Positions 1-12,054 of a stretch of 64,000 nucleotides of DNA are shown here, in pieces. The translations under genes were made by a program, and so were the position numbers. The stretch is from Terebella lapidaria (Eukaryota; Annelida; Polychaeta; Terebellida; Terebellidae): NCBI GenBank assembly GCA_949152475.1, contig OX424555.1, positions 70,881,499-70,945,498 on the forward strand, in the 5' to 3' direction. Every line of letters begins with the position of its first letter. Within the stretch, counting starts at the first letter, position 1. The notes under the pieces are model-generated. The model saw nothing but the letters and a program-made list of their open reading frames with translations, made no database searches and was not told the origin of the DNA.

Positions 1-84
1 TCTTCAAGGCATGGATTTATAATTAGCTAATCTGTAAACAAAAAGGAAGTTTTAACTTGTTTAAAACCAGTATTTATTACATAC

Positions 85-295
85 CTACCTCTATAATAAA
101 CTCTTTGGGTAATCTTACCTTGGCATTCAAAGAAGAGGAGAGAGAAATGAATGTCACAAGAATTTTCTCAAAATTCCTGACATCCATCTCGAACTCGAAA
201 TTGAAGGAAATTACTCTCACACATCTCAGATTCCCCGCGGTGTAGATGTGACGTCACACCGGTCATATGATTGACCTTAACCGCCATTAATTTGC
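85..295 (+). repeat. Left inverted terminal repeat of the DIRS-like element
   Basis: These 211 bp are the reverse complement of 6383-6593, with no mismatch found by eye. A further unique terminal extension (44-84) lies outside the repeat, as is usual in DIRS elements, where the two outermost tips differ. A short frame inside each repeat gives the same peptide and is not a gene. Confidence 0.93.
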
Positions 296-337
296 CCACC
301 TGGTTAAGGCAGGGGAGGCGGGAGGGAGAATAATCGT

Positions 338-437
338 GTTTATTATAGAGGTAGGTATGTAATAAATACTGGTTTTAAACAAGTTAAAACTTCCTATTTA
401 TTGCCATACCACTACCTCTATAATAAACTCTTTGGGT
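338..437 (+). repeat. DIRS internal complementary region
   Basis: Bases 338-395 are the reverse complement of the left terminus (44-101). Bases 396-437 are the reverse complement of the right terminus (6568-6609). The two meet end to end at 395/396. In the DIRS model this region templates completion of the ends and formation of a circular intermediate. Its position next to the 3' terminal repeat (in transcript sense) is the standard one. Confidence 0.92.
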
Positions 438-777
438 TATATCAGAATAACCAAAGGAGGTGGGTTTAACCCTCTCCCGGGAATTTCATCACCGATGTGT
501 GAGAGTAGGAAATATCCATTGAAAGTAGTAAATATTGTGTTTTACTTTTAAATTATAATTTTAAGTCGAAAATACATATTTACAGGATATTTACAACTAT
601 ACCATAATACACGCCTGAATTACCTTCAGATGCATGGAGACGAGCAGGGGCTCTGCAGAGGTGACTTTCCTCTTGCAGAAGAACAAAAATTTCCCTCGCC
701 AAAGAAGAGGAGCAACTCCCCTGGGAGTCGACCTCAGGTGCATCTGTACAGAGGCGTGCTGATCTATTTACAGGTAT

Positions 778-3700
778 CTACAGCTGGACTACACGCTCCG
801 CCGCCACCAGTCGTCCAAGCTGGAGGCCGGAGTCATCCTCCCAAGCTAACTCCCTGAGATAGAAAGAAGTGAATGTGTTATGAGATTTCCAGGTACAGGT
901 AGACATGACATCATTCAGAGACACTTTATTTGTAAAGGCAAGTGAAGCCGCGAGAGCCCTCACATCATGCGCTTTGACTCTGAAACCTGTGGATTTTTTC
1001 GCCTGTGACTTTTCATAGCAAAATCTAACACACTTCTTGATCCAAGATGAGATCGTAGCAGGACGGATATCATTTGGAAAATCCTTAAGATAGGACACGA
1101 AAAGCAAACGCTTGCCGAGATGCAGCTCACGCGTACGATTAACGTAGATGCGGAGGGCTCGCACGGGACAAAGCTTCGCGTCTTCCTCCAGGCCCGGCCC
1201 CAGAGAAGGAGTCAGGGCGGGAATGGAAAAGCTCAATAATGGCGTACCTGCTAATTGAGTTTTGGCCAGAAAGGAGGGAATGACTCCGAGGAGAACCGAG
1301 GAGCCATCCGACTTCCACTTAACTTTGGCAAAGGACAGAGCGTGAAGCTCACTCCGTCGCTTCCCGGAAGCCAGAGCCAAAAGGAAGACCGTCTTAAACG
1401 TCAGCAACTTTAGTGAGGCCCGCTCAAGGGGTTCGAACGGATCTTTTCTTAAGACGTTGAGAACAAGCGATAGATCCCACTCAGGAACCGGGTTCCTAGC
1501 TTTCGGTCTTTCGATCTCGAAACTATTAATCAACGCAGTCAAACCTTGATCATGACCAAAATCGATCCCAAGTTTGGGTTTTAGAGTCTTCGCGATAGCC
1601 GTACGGTAACCCGCGATCGTGGATGGAGCTCGCCCTTCATTGAACTTTTCGAGAAGAAATTCGGAAATTAGGGGAGCATCGACTCTGAAAGGACTAACCT
1701 TCCGGCGACGACACCAAGCACAGAAGGAAGTCCACTTCGATTGGTAGACTGCCAAAGAAGATTTTCGATTTGATCGGGCGATCCTAGCGGACACCTCCCT
1801 TGAAAATCCCTTCTTTCGGAAACATCGCTCGACAATATCCAGGCATGAAGCTTCAGACTTGCGGGAGCCTGATGGAACATGCTGGAACGAGGTTGTTTGA
1901 GGAGGTCCCACCGATCCGGAAGCTGACGAGGGAAGTCTACTATCAACTCCAGAAGGTCCGGGAACCACGACCTCTGCGGTAGACACGGAGCAATCAGCAG
2001 GAGGCGACACTGGTGAGTCCGAAACTTGGCGATCACCTTGTCCAACAACACCGCTGGGGGGTAAGCATACGCGTACATGCCCTCCCAGGACGTCGACATC
2101 GCATCCACTGACATGGCCGTGGGATCGGGAATGGGAGACACAAACGAAGGAAGTTTGTGGTTCCACCGGGTCGCAAACAAATCGACCATCGGCGTGCCCC
2201 ATAGGCCGCAGAGAGATTGGAATACCCTGGGGGCAAGACTCCACTCCATGGCCTGGACCTGGCCCCTCCGGGAGAGGCGGTCCGCCCAAACATTCATATG
2301 ACCAGGGATATGCCTCGCGAAAAGCGAAATACCCCGGTCGTGACACCAGAGCAGGAGGTCGATAGCGGCCTGGCACAGCGACTGGGACTTCGTACCGCCC
2401 TGCTTGTTGATGTAAGCGACAACGGTGGAGTTGTCGGTGGCCACCAACACAGCCTGATTGAGGAAATGTGTTTCCCAATGCCTGAGAGCCAAGAACACGG
2501 CCTCCAGTTCCAACAGGTTTATGTGCCATTCCTGCTGAGACGAAGACCAGGTGCCCGAGACCTCGCTGTCGTCCCAGTGAGCGCCCCAGCCGTCCATACT
2601 GGCATCCGTAAATACGTGCCTGGATGGAAGCGGCCGGCGGAATGACGACCCTCGGAGCAGATTGACGGGATCCAGCCACCATTGCAGATGGGAAACGACT
2701 TCCGGAGAGACCTGCACGAGCTGGGATCTGTCTCCCGTGACCTGGGACCATTGAGAGTGTAGATGCCGCTGAATAGGCCGCATGTGCAGGCGGCCCAACG
2801 GAACTAACTTTTCCGTGGACGCCAGCATCCCGAGAAGGGACTGCCAGCGTCTGGCCGTCTGTGGAATGCGACGAAGGAAGCCTTCTGACAGCACGGATAA
2901 TTTTGACTGACGATCCAGCGTCGGCAACACAGTCTCTGAGGTAGTCTGATAACGATACCCCAAGAAGACGAAGTCTCGACGCGGTGACAAGTCGGACTTT
3001 TTTTGGTTGATTTTGAACCCCATCCGTGAGCATAGATTTACCACAAACTGTGCTTGGACGATCAGCGTTTCGCGACAATGGTGCCGGATTAGCCAATCGT
3101 CGAGATATTGGTGGATAAAAATCCCCCGCTTGTGGGCGAGAATCTGGACTTCCCGAGCCACCATGGTGAAAATCCACGGCGCTGTCGATAATCCGAACGG
3201 GAGCGCCCGAAACTGCCATACGCGGCCGAGATAGAGAAATCTCAGGTATTTGCGAACTGCAGGTTTCATTGGAATATGGAAATAGGCATCTTTGAGATCG
3301 ATCGTTACCACCCACGAATCGCGAGGCATGACTGAACGAACTTGCTCCGGCGTTTCCATGGAAAACGTCGGCACTATTAAGAACTTGTTCAACGGAGAAA
3401 GATCTATCACTGGTCTCCAACCCCCCGACGCTTTGGGAACCACAAACAACACGCTGTAGAACCCGGGAGTGTCCCCGGGAGCAGGTTCTATCGCTTGTTT
3501 CTCGATCATCGCCGTTATCTCCTCGTGGAGAACACGGCGGCGTTCTGGATCGTTTGGAAGAGTGAAACCCCTTGGGACGGGCGATAACGGTGGCAATTTC
3601 TCGAATTTCAGGCCGAATCCTCGACGGAGCGTCGAGACGACCCAGGGGCAAGCCCCGAGCCGCTCCCACTCTTTCCAAAACAGAATTAAACGAGCTCCTA

Positions 3701-6135
3701 CGGGCTCGTCTGAGGAAGGAATATCGACCGAAACGAGCTGACCATGCAGCTCTTCTCGACACTCGAGCAAAGGATCCGGCCCGGAATCCGAAGCTATACG
3801 TACCCGGTTTCTTTTCCCCTGCGGGCTTGGGAGCCTCTCCGCGTCCTCGGCCTCGGCCACGACCACGGTCTCCTCGGGTGCTGCCGGCAGAGGCCCCGCG
3901 AAAGGGCAACCCTGAGGCCCTGCCTCTCGCTCTACCACGGCCACGAGTCGGCTGTTGCTGAGGCTGAGACTGCTGAACTGCAGACTGGGGCTTCTTAAAG
4001 GCCGAAACCATCTGTTGTGTGAGGCGTTCCAGAGACTTCGACTGGCTCAGGAGGGCATTGGAAGTAGAGGACTTCGCGGCCTTCTCGTCGGCCTCCTTCT
4101 TCACCTCCCGCAACTCCGCAGAACGGTCAGGGAGTAGAAGTGAAGTAGGGGCTCCGGAAGAGGGGATAACGGGGTGGAGAACTCTCATGTCTGTCATGAG
4201 CTGGTCCGGAACCTCGAACTTGAGGGATGAGAGGAAGGCGTCACGCCGCCACAACTCGGACACCCAGAGTGAGTGGGAGTCCAGGGCCACCTTGTCACCG
4301 ACACCTTTGCCAATGGAGGTGACCAATGAAGCGCAGCTCAATAAGGCTTCTGCCAAATCATCCCGGTCGACGTCAGGGTTGTCCAGGACCTGGTCACGGC
4401 ACTGAAGAATGGCCCGTCTCGTAGCCATCGACAGCCAGTCCATGGCCGAATCCGTGGCCAGCCCCACTCGAAACGTGTGCTGCAGCTCCGCCAAGGCCGC
4501 CCATGGGATCTCCACGGCCTTAGGCTCCTTGAAAAAGGCGTAATGGGGGTGATGCCTCCTCAAAGCTGTAGGCTTGTCGTCCAACTCCGACGACGTATAG
4601 TAGTCGTTGACAGACGGGCGAGCAGGATACGCGCCAATCGCCGACTTGTTGGACCTGATGGTCTCGTCCATGCGCTCCTGCATGGAGCCGCGAACTCCCT
4701 GTGACAGAGGGAACCGTAAGGCGTCCTTCGACGGCCGGGGGTGCTCTATCTCAGAAGAGATCATCGAACGAGCCACCTTCTTGACTGGGGCCGGAGCATG
4801 CTCTTCGGGCCACAAACCCGGGAGGACCCTCTTCACAAAATCCAACTTCTCCCCCCAAGAGAGAGGGTCGTCGGACTCGGGCTGGTCCGCCTCCTGGTCC
4901 GGGTCCGCCTTACGCTTTCGCGGAAGCGTGAGGCCTGACGGGCCAGGTAACGGCTGGTCAGCCGACTGAGAGACCTGTAGGGAAGGTTCCTCATCTGAAG
5001 ACGGCTCTTCCCTAAGCAGAGGGGAAGACGGGGGCGGTGGCGGCTGTGGAGGCGTGAACCTCGCCAGAAACTGCTGCCACTGGCCTAACATCTCTTCCCG
5101 AAAAGACTGAAGCTCGCCCCTAAGGCGCTGCTCTGACGTCGTGGAAGAGCTCCCCTGGACAGGAACACCGGACGGCTCCGACGCACGGGAAGACCCTTGG
5201 TCCGCCAACTGGGCGAAGGACAACATACCCTGGCTAGAGGCGACGAAACCGGAGGGCAGGGCCGTAAGAGGGGAATCGTCCTTGATATCCTCGGCGATCT
5301 GAAACACACAGGGCGAATCAGAAAAAGGAAACTCTGGAAACCGTGGAGACATGGAAACTCCAGGAACCCATGGGTTTGGACGGCTCATGGCCCTTGGCTC
5401 CCGGCCCCTACTGGCCACGGCTCCGGTAGCCACGGCCTGGGGTCCAGTAACCGACGGGAAATCGGGTGCCGGCGGCCGTATCACTGGCGACACGGGCCCG
5501 GACCGAAATCCGCCCTGGCTATGGGGTTGAAACCCAGCTCCGGGGGCAGGTGCCCGACCCGGAGGGGGAAACAACACTCTCTGTCCAGAGGGATCCCGGG
5601 CGCAGGGAACCGTCGTGAGCCCGACGGAACCGGCAGACCCCGAAACCACACTCGGACACTGAAACCCAGGTCGTTCAGCCAGAGAAGCATGAGAACGAGG
5701 GGCCAGTAGAGAGGGAGCCAAAAGTGAGCCACACAAACCCGTAGGTTGTGGGGAAGTTAGGGTGCCGAGAGCCGAACGCGCGGCTCCCGGGACCCGTACC
5801 TGGCTGAAAGAAAATGACAATGATAAATCAAAACTTACAGCACAAACAGCATTGGTTAACTGCAAATCTAAACGCCGCTTGCGTTCCTCAGACGCCTTGG
5901 GACGCGGCCTGGCGCTATCAGAATCTGACGGGGAAGGGGGAGTAGGGCAACCAGCAAACCTGCGGGCCTGAATCTCCCGTAAGCCTTGAAGACAGAGTTT
6001 CCACTCGTCGATGGACCAATCCGCGCATAACTCACAGGTGGCTGAAGGACGGCAATAAACAGTGTCCCTACACTGCCAGCAGGCGTTATGAGCCTCCCAC
6101 TTAGGAAGGTAGTGTTTGCAAACGATGCACTTCAT
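778..6135 (-). CDS. DIRS gag-like protein and tyrosine recombinase frame
   Basis: This is one open frame of 1785 codons. The N-terminus has a Cys-rich cluster (Cys3, 6, 19, 22, 28, 34, 37), which suggests metal binding. A Pro/Ser-rich gag-like region follows, then an Arg-Gly-rich stretch near residues 715-770 that probably binds RNA. The last 340 or so residues look like a tyrosine recombinase. They have a helical core-binding part, an Arg motif (GKRRSELHAL), an HDVR box near 1723-1726 and a likely nucleophile Tyr near 1759 in FYLREL. The middle of the frame lies opposite the RT frame, and its own peptide there is probably constrained by, or incidental to, that overlap. How the recombinase is expressed (one polyprotein or a separate product) cannot be told from the sequence. 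Confidence 0.85.
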   Translation of the reverse strand: MKCIVCKHYLPKWEAHNACWQCRDTVYCRPSATCELCADWSIDEWKLCLQGLREIQARRFAGCPTPPSPSDSDSARPRPKASEERKRRLDLQLTNAVCAVSFDLSLSFSFSQVRVPGAARSALGTLTSPQPTGLCGSLLAPSLLAPRSHASLAERPGFQCPSVVSGSAGSVGLTTVPCARDPSGQRVLFPPPGRAPAPGAGFQPHSQGGFRSGPVSPVIRPPAPDFPSVTGPQAVATGAVASRGREPRAMSRPNPWVPGVSMSPRFPEFPFSDSPCVFQIAEDIKDDSPLTALPSGFVASSQGMLSFAQLADQGSSRASEPSGVPVQGSSSTTSEQRLRGELQSFREEMLGQWQQFLARFTPPQPPPPPSSPLLREEPSSDEEPSLQVSQSADQPLPGPSGLTLPRKRKADPDQEADQPESDDPLSWGEKLDFVKRVLPGLWPEEHAPAPVKKVARSMISSEIEHPRPSKDALRFPLSQGVRGSMQERMDETIRSNKSAIGAYPARPSVNDYYTSSELDDKPTALRRHHPHYAFFKEPKAVEIPWAALAELQHTFRVGLATDSAMDWLSMATRRAILQCRDQVLDNPDVDRDDLAEALLSCASLVTSIGKGVGDKVALDSHSLWVSELWRRDAFLSSLKFEVPDQLMTDMRVLHPVIPSSGAPTSLLLPDRSAELREVKKEADEKAAKSSTSNALLSQSKSLERLTQQMVSAFKKPQSAVQQSQPQQQPTRGRGRARGRASGLPFRGASAGSTRGDRGRGRGRGRGEAPKPAGEKKPGTYSFGFRAGSFARVSRRAAWSARFGRYSFLRRARRSSFNSVLERVGAARGLPLGRLDAPSRIRPEIREIATVIARPKGFHSSKRSRTPPCSPRGDNGDDRETSDRTCSRGHSRVLQRVVCGSQSVGGLETSDRSFSVEQVLNSADVFHGNAGASSFSHASRFVGGNDRSQRCLFPYSNETCSSQIPEISLSRPRMAVSGAPVRIIDSAVDFHHGGSGSPDSRPQAGDFYPPISRRLANPAPLSRNADRPSTVCGKSMLTDGVQNQPKKVRLVTASRLRLLGVSLSDYLRDCVADAGSSVKIIRAVRRLPSSHSTDGQTLAVPSRDAGVHGKVSSVGPPAHAAYSAASTLSMVPGHGRQIPARAGLSGSRFPSAMVAGSRQSAPRVVIPPAASIQARIYGCQYGRLGRSLGRQRGLGHLVFVSAGMAHKPVGTGGRVLGSQALGNTFPQSGCVGGHRQLHRCRLHQQAGRYEVPVAVPGRYRPPALVSRPGYFAFREAYPWSYECLGGPPLPEGPGPGHGVESCPQGIPISLRPMGHADGRFVCDPVEPQTSFVCVSHSRSHGHVSGCDVDVLGGHVRVCLPPSGVVGQGDRQVSDSPVSPPADCSVSTAEVVVPGPSGVDSRLPSSASGSVGPPQTTSFQHVPSGSRKSEASCLDIVERCFRKKGFSREVSARIARSNRKSSLAVYQSKWTSFCAWCRRRKVSPFRVDAPLISEFLLEKFNEGRAPSTIAGYRTAIAKTLKPKLGIDFGHDQGLTALINSFEIERPKARNPVPEWDLSLVLNVLRKDPFEPLERASLKLLTFKTVFLLALASGKRRSELHALSFAKVKWKSDGSSVLLGVIPSFLAKTQLAGTPLLSFSIPALTPSLGPGLEEDAKLCPVRALRIYVNRTRELHLGKRLLFVSYLKDFPNDIRPATISSWIKKCVRFCYEKSQAKKSTGFRVKAHDVRALAASLAFTNKVSLNDVMSTCTWKSHNTFTSFYLRELAWEDDSGLQLGRLVAAERVVQL
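1668..3944 (-). CDS. DIRS reverse transcriptase / RNase H frame
   Basis: This is a 758-codon frame wholly overlapped by the gag/recombinase frame on the same strand. Reverse transcriptase motifs appear in order: VIDLSPLNKF, DLKDAYFHIPM and the catalytic QYLDDWL box. RNase H motifs follow (VFTDASMDGWGA, LLELEAVFLAL, ATDNSTVVAYI). After that comes a region with VDLFATRWNHKLP, which sits where DIRS elements carry their Dam-like methyltransferase module. The true start is uncertain because the frame may be reached by a translational shift or an internal start. The product would copy element RNA into cDNA. Confidence 0.9.
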   Translation of the reverse strand: MAVVEREAGPQGCPFAGPLPAAPEETVVVAEAEDAERLPSPQGKRNRVRIASDSGPDPLLECREELHGQLVSVDIPSSDEPVGARLILFWKEWERLGACPWVVSTLRRGFGLKFEKLPPLSPVPRGFTLPNDPERRRVLHEEITAMIEKQAIEPAPGDTPGFYSVLFVVPKASGGWRPVIDLSPLNKFLIVPTFSMETPEQVRSVMPRDSWVVTIDLKDAYFHIPMKPAVRKYLRFLYLGRVWQFRALPFGLSTAPWIFTMVAREVQILAHKRGIFIHQYLDDWLIRHHCRETLIVQAQFVVNLCSRMGFKINQKKSDLSPRRDFVFLGYRYQTTSETVLPTLDRQSKLSVLSEGFLRRIPQTARRWQSLLGMLASTEKLVPLGRLHMRPIQRHLHSQWSQVTGDRSQLVQVSPEVVSHLQWWLDPVNLLRGSSFRRPLPSRHVFTDASMDGWGAHWDDSEVSGTWSSSQQEWHINLLELEAVFLALRHWETHFLNQAVLVATDNSTVVAYINKQGGTKSQSLCQAAIDLLLWCHDRGISLFARHIPGHMNVWADRLSRRGQVQAMEWSLAPRVFQSLCGLWGTPMVDLFATRWNHKLPSFVSPIPDPTAMSVDAMSTSWEGMYAYAYPPAVLLDKVIAKFRTHQCRLLLIAPCLPQRSWFPDLLELIVDFPRQLPDRWDLLKQPRSSMFHQAPASLKLHAWILSSDVSERRDFQGRCPLGSPDQIENLLWQSTNRSGLPSVLGVVAGRLVLSESMLP

Positions 6136-6382
6136 ATCTGAAACATATCAAACATCGAAGTACAAACGGGCGATAATGGGGGAAGGAAAGGGGCCTGGGG
6201 AGGCTTTACCATTTCCTCCCAAAAAAATCGCAAATCACTAACTCTAAGCTAGTCTAACAACGAAAGAACGATCTACTGAAGAAAAAGCTGTGCAAAGAAC
6301 AGCCTAAAGACGATCGTAGACGTGAAGAAATTCGACTTTGAATGCCGAAAGCAAGACTTGCTGCACATCCAACAATGGAGGA

Positions 6383-6593
6383 GCAAATTAATGGCGGTTA
6401 AGGTCAATCATATGACCGGTGTGACGTCACATCTACACCGCGGGGAATCTGAGATGTGTGAGAGTAATTTCCTTCAATTTCGAGTTCGAGATGGATGTCA
6501 GGAATTTTGAGAAAATTCTTGTGACATTCATTTCTCTCTCCTCTTCTTTGAATGCCAAGGTAAGATTACCCAAAGAGTTTATTATAGAGGTAG
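6383..6593 (-). repeat. Right inverted terminal repeat of the DIRS-like element
   Basis: This is the partner of 85-295, identical in inverted orientation. It is the 5' end of the element in transcript sense. It carries TTTATT at 6578-6583, which reads AATAAA on the minus strand. That is the first such hexamer downstream of the EIF2S1 stop codon, so it could serve as a polyadenylation signal for that gene. Confidence 0.93.
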
Positions 6594-6810
6594 TGGTATG
6601 GCAATAAATCATCAAGTTTGTACAACATCAGACTGACAAGCAGAGTTTCTGTTTGCACACTCTCTCCCAACAACTTTCCCACTCCAACTGAACCAGCCAC
6701 CCCCATCCCCCCCCCCCCCCCCAACCTCACACATCCCACCCACACCTGTATCCCACTACCCCACCCCTGCCACACAAACCCACCCCTGCCCCACAATCCC
6801 GGACAAAGCC

Positions 6811-9920
<3,110 letters not shown>

Positions 9921-11091
9921 ACAGGCATCCATCTCAGGAGAGGGCGCGCGGTGGGGTGGAGTATGTAAAGAAGGTATGAAACGAAAGTTGATTTCCGATA
10001 CTGTGATATTGAATTCAATGTGCCGCTGTGACTAAAATAACACGGATAGAAACGAAATTCTTTCACAGTGTACTTCGTTTGTGTTTCCTCTACCAGGATA
10101 ACACTTGATATCAATAATTGTACATTGTGATATGACCATCCAAGTCAAGGTACCATCCTGTTTTCCCGCGTCTTCTACACTCCTTCATGACACTCGCGAG
10201 TTCGAAAAAGTGACAAAAAACACAATTTCCACAACATTATCTCGTTGCATATACCTGTATAGGCACATGAAACAATTCCTACTGATGATTTCTGTTCATT
10301 TCTAATCAACTTTCAAAGGCATTATCCCAATTTGTTGTATTTCAGCTCTTTTAGTGTCTTTCTTCTACAGCACCAACAACAAACAGCCCATCAGTCACAT
10401 GATCATCACTGGTCACATTACCACGCCGCAGTGAATAAATAATATAGAAACAATGTTTTAACATGTCTGAAATATTTATCTGTGATATATCTGTAATCAT
10501 TGGTACATAGATGTATCATATAGACCCAAAACATAACCCATATATGTTTCCCAGGTATATTAGAACATTATTTTTATATTATTTATTCACTGCAGCACCA
10601 CAGGTGATCATGTGACCTCTGAAGTATTTCGTTGTGTTATTGATAGAAATTGGGACAAATCACCTAAATTTTGACAATTCTTTCAGAAATCTGCCGGAAA
10701 GCGATTCAAATTAGGAAAATATCGCCACTGAGAATTGTTTGATGTACATGTTTCGGTATGTAGGATGAGATAACTGCTAGTGAAGTTGTGATTTTCATAT
10801 ATTTTTGTGCTTGCGAGTGTCATGAAGGAGTGTAGAAGACGCGGGAAATGAGGGTGGTGGCATGATTTGGATGGTTGTATCCATGTGTGCAAGTGCATAA
10901 TTGTTGATGTTGAGATGTTTTCTGGTAGGGGAAAGGCAAACGAAGTAAACCGTGAAAGAATTTTGTTTCTATCCGTATTATTTTATTCACAGCGGCACAT
11001 TGAATTCATTATCACAGTATCAGAAATCAACATTCGTTTCATACCTTCTTCTTTTTTTACCCCCACGCCCTCTCTTGAGACAAATGCCTGT
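9921..11091. repeat. 1.17-kb imperfect palindrome (inverted duplication)
   Basis: The left arm (about 9921-10467) and right arm (about 10555-11091) are inverted copies centred near 10508. Conserved blocks include a 33-nt match (left from about 10164, right from about 10813), GCAGTGAATAAATAATAT (10428-10445 against 10576-10593), and the outer ends with ACAGGCAT (9921-9928 against 11084-11091). Between these blocks the arms have drifted strongly. No convincing reading frame is shared by the arms. It may be a foldback element or an old inverted duplication. Confidence 0.8.
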
Positions 11092-11825
11092 GCTATTATC
11101 GATATAAATACATGTCCTTATATACGCGATTATACGGTACTAGATTTACATTCTAGGTATGGGTATGTCTACATGATCAAAACCGGTATTTTTCGTTTCA
11201 AATTGGACAAATCGCTTCCTTATTATTCCCTCAATGTCATAAATGTTAAATTACCCCGTCTTAAACTGAAAATACACGGGAAACATACGTCAAAATAAAA
11301 TCACATGTAAATTTTCCTGATGCAACCGGGCCGGAAGTGCAGAAAACACGGAAACAAAATCGGTACGGGCAACGGTACATGGTATGGAACGCCTATGACG
11401 TGATTCATTTTTGTGGGTCTTGTTTGGGATAGGGTGGGACTAAGAGAATCCCATGTCGTTTTTGTGTGGGATAGAGATTTCCCGACGAGTCGTCAGTGGG
11501 AATCCAAGGCGAGCCTTCAGGCGAGCCTGAGATGCACTGAGGATGAGTGCATCTTTTTCTCGCCCGTCCAGTGATGTTTTGTCAGTTTTTCATATTTCCT
11601 TAGTTTTTTCCCCATGTTTATGTCACTTTTTGTGGAACAAAATCCGTGCTTGATCATCCAAGACAATCCATTGTTATGGGCATATTACGGTAACTCGCTC
11701 ACTTAGGCAACTATTGACCATGATTTATTAAATGTCAGAGAAAATTGTTACGCACTCCGAAATGAACAAACCGGATCCTGCAGAGGACCATCCATGAACA
11801 CTAACATCAAGAGATGCCGCAATCC
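11092..11825. other. Intergenic, nothing recognised
   Basis: I see no gene, RNA gene or clear repeat in this AT-rich stretch between the palindrome and the hAT-like MITE. Confidence 0.6.
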
Positions 11826-11833
11826 GTGTGCAT

Positions 11834-12046
11834 CAGGGCTCAAAATTTATAATTTTATCCAGGAGCCAAAGGCTCCTATTTCGCTCCCATTCAACAATTT
11901 TCAGGAGCCAATTTGCTCATAGAAGCATATTTTAATATCACTTTACAGATTTTCATCAGCCAATTGGCTCGTGAGCTCTATTGCCTTGGAGCAAATCTGA
12001 AATGTTATGAGCCCATGGCTACCCACAAGTGCAATTCTGAGCCCTG
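11834..12046. mobile_element. hAT-like MITE (213 bp)
   Basis: The ends are CAGGGCTCAAAATTT and, inverted, CAGGGCTCAGAATT; CAGGG is the usual hAT terminus. The flanks are gtgtgcat (11826-11833) and atgtgcat (12047-12054), an 8-bp target duplication with one mismatch, as expected for hAT. The inside is short, noncoding and full of GGAGCC / GGCTCC inverted words. It is non-autonomous. Confidence 0.82.
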
Positions 12047-12054
12047 ATGTGCAT

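Larger units (their letters stand above)
44..6609 (-). mobile_element. DIRS-like tyrosine-recombinase retrotransposon, looks whole
   Basis: The element is transcribed on the minus strand. It has two long overlapping open frames (gag-like plus tyrosine recombinase, and reverse transcriptase plus RNase H), 211-bp inverted terminal repeats and an internal complementary region. The outer ends (44 and 6609) are set by that internal region, which is a joined reverse complement of both termini. I see no target-site duplication, as expected for DIRS elements, which integrate through a recombinase and a circular intermediate. The two terminal repeats are identical by eye and the long frames are open, so the insertion looks recent. 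It lies about 200 bp past the EIF2S1 stop codon, on the same strand. It is clearly not an LTR retrovirus: there is no integrase and no direct LTR. Confidence 0.93.

Noticed and set aside
630-5971. Many plus-strand and second-frame minus-strand open frames inside the DIRS element
   Set aside because: They are frame shadows of the two real element frames, with no domain of their own.
10867-11298. 143-codon plus-strand open frame across the right palindrome arm
   Set aside because: It begins without an ATG, has low-complexity AT-rich composition and no counterpart in the other arm.
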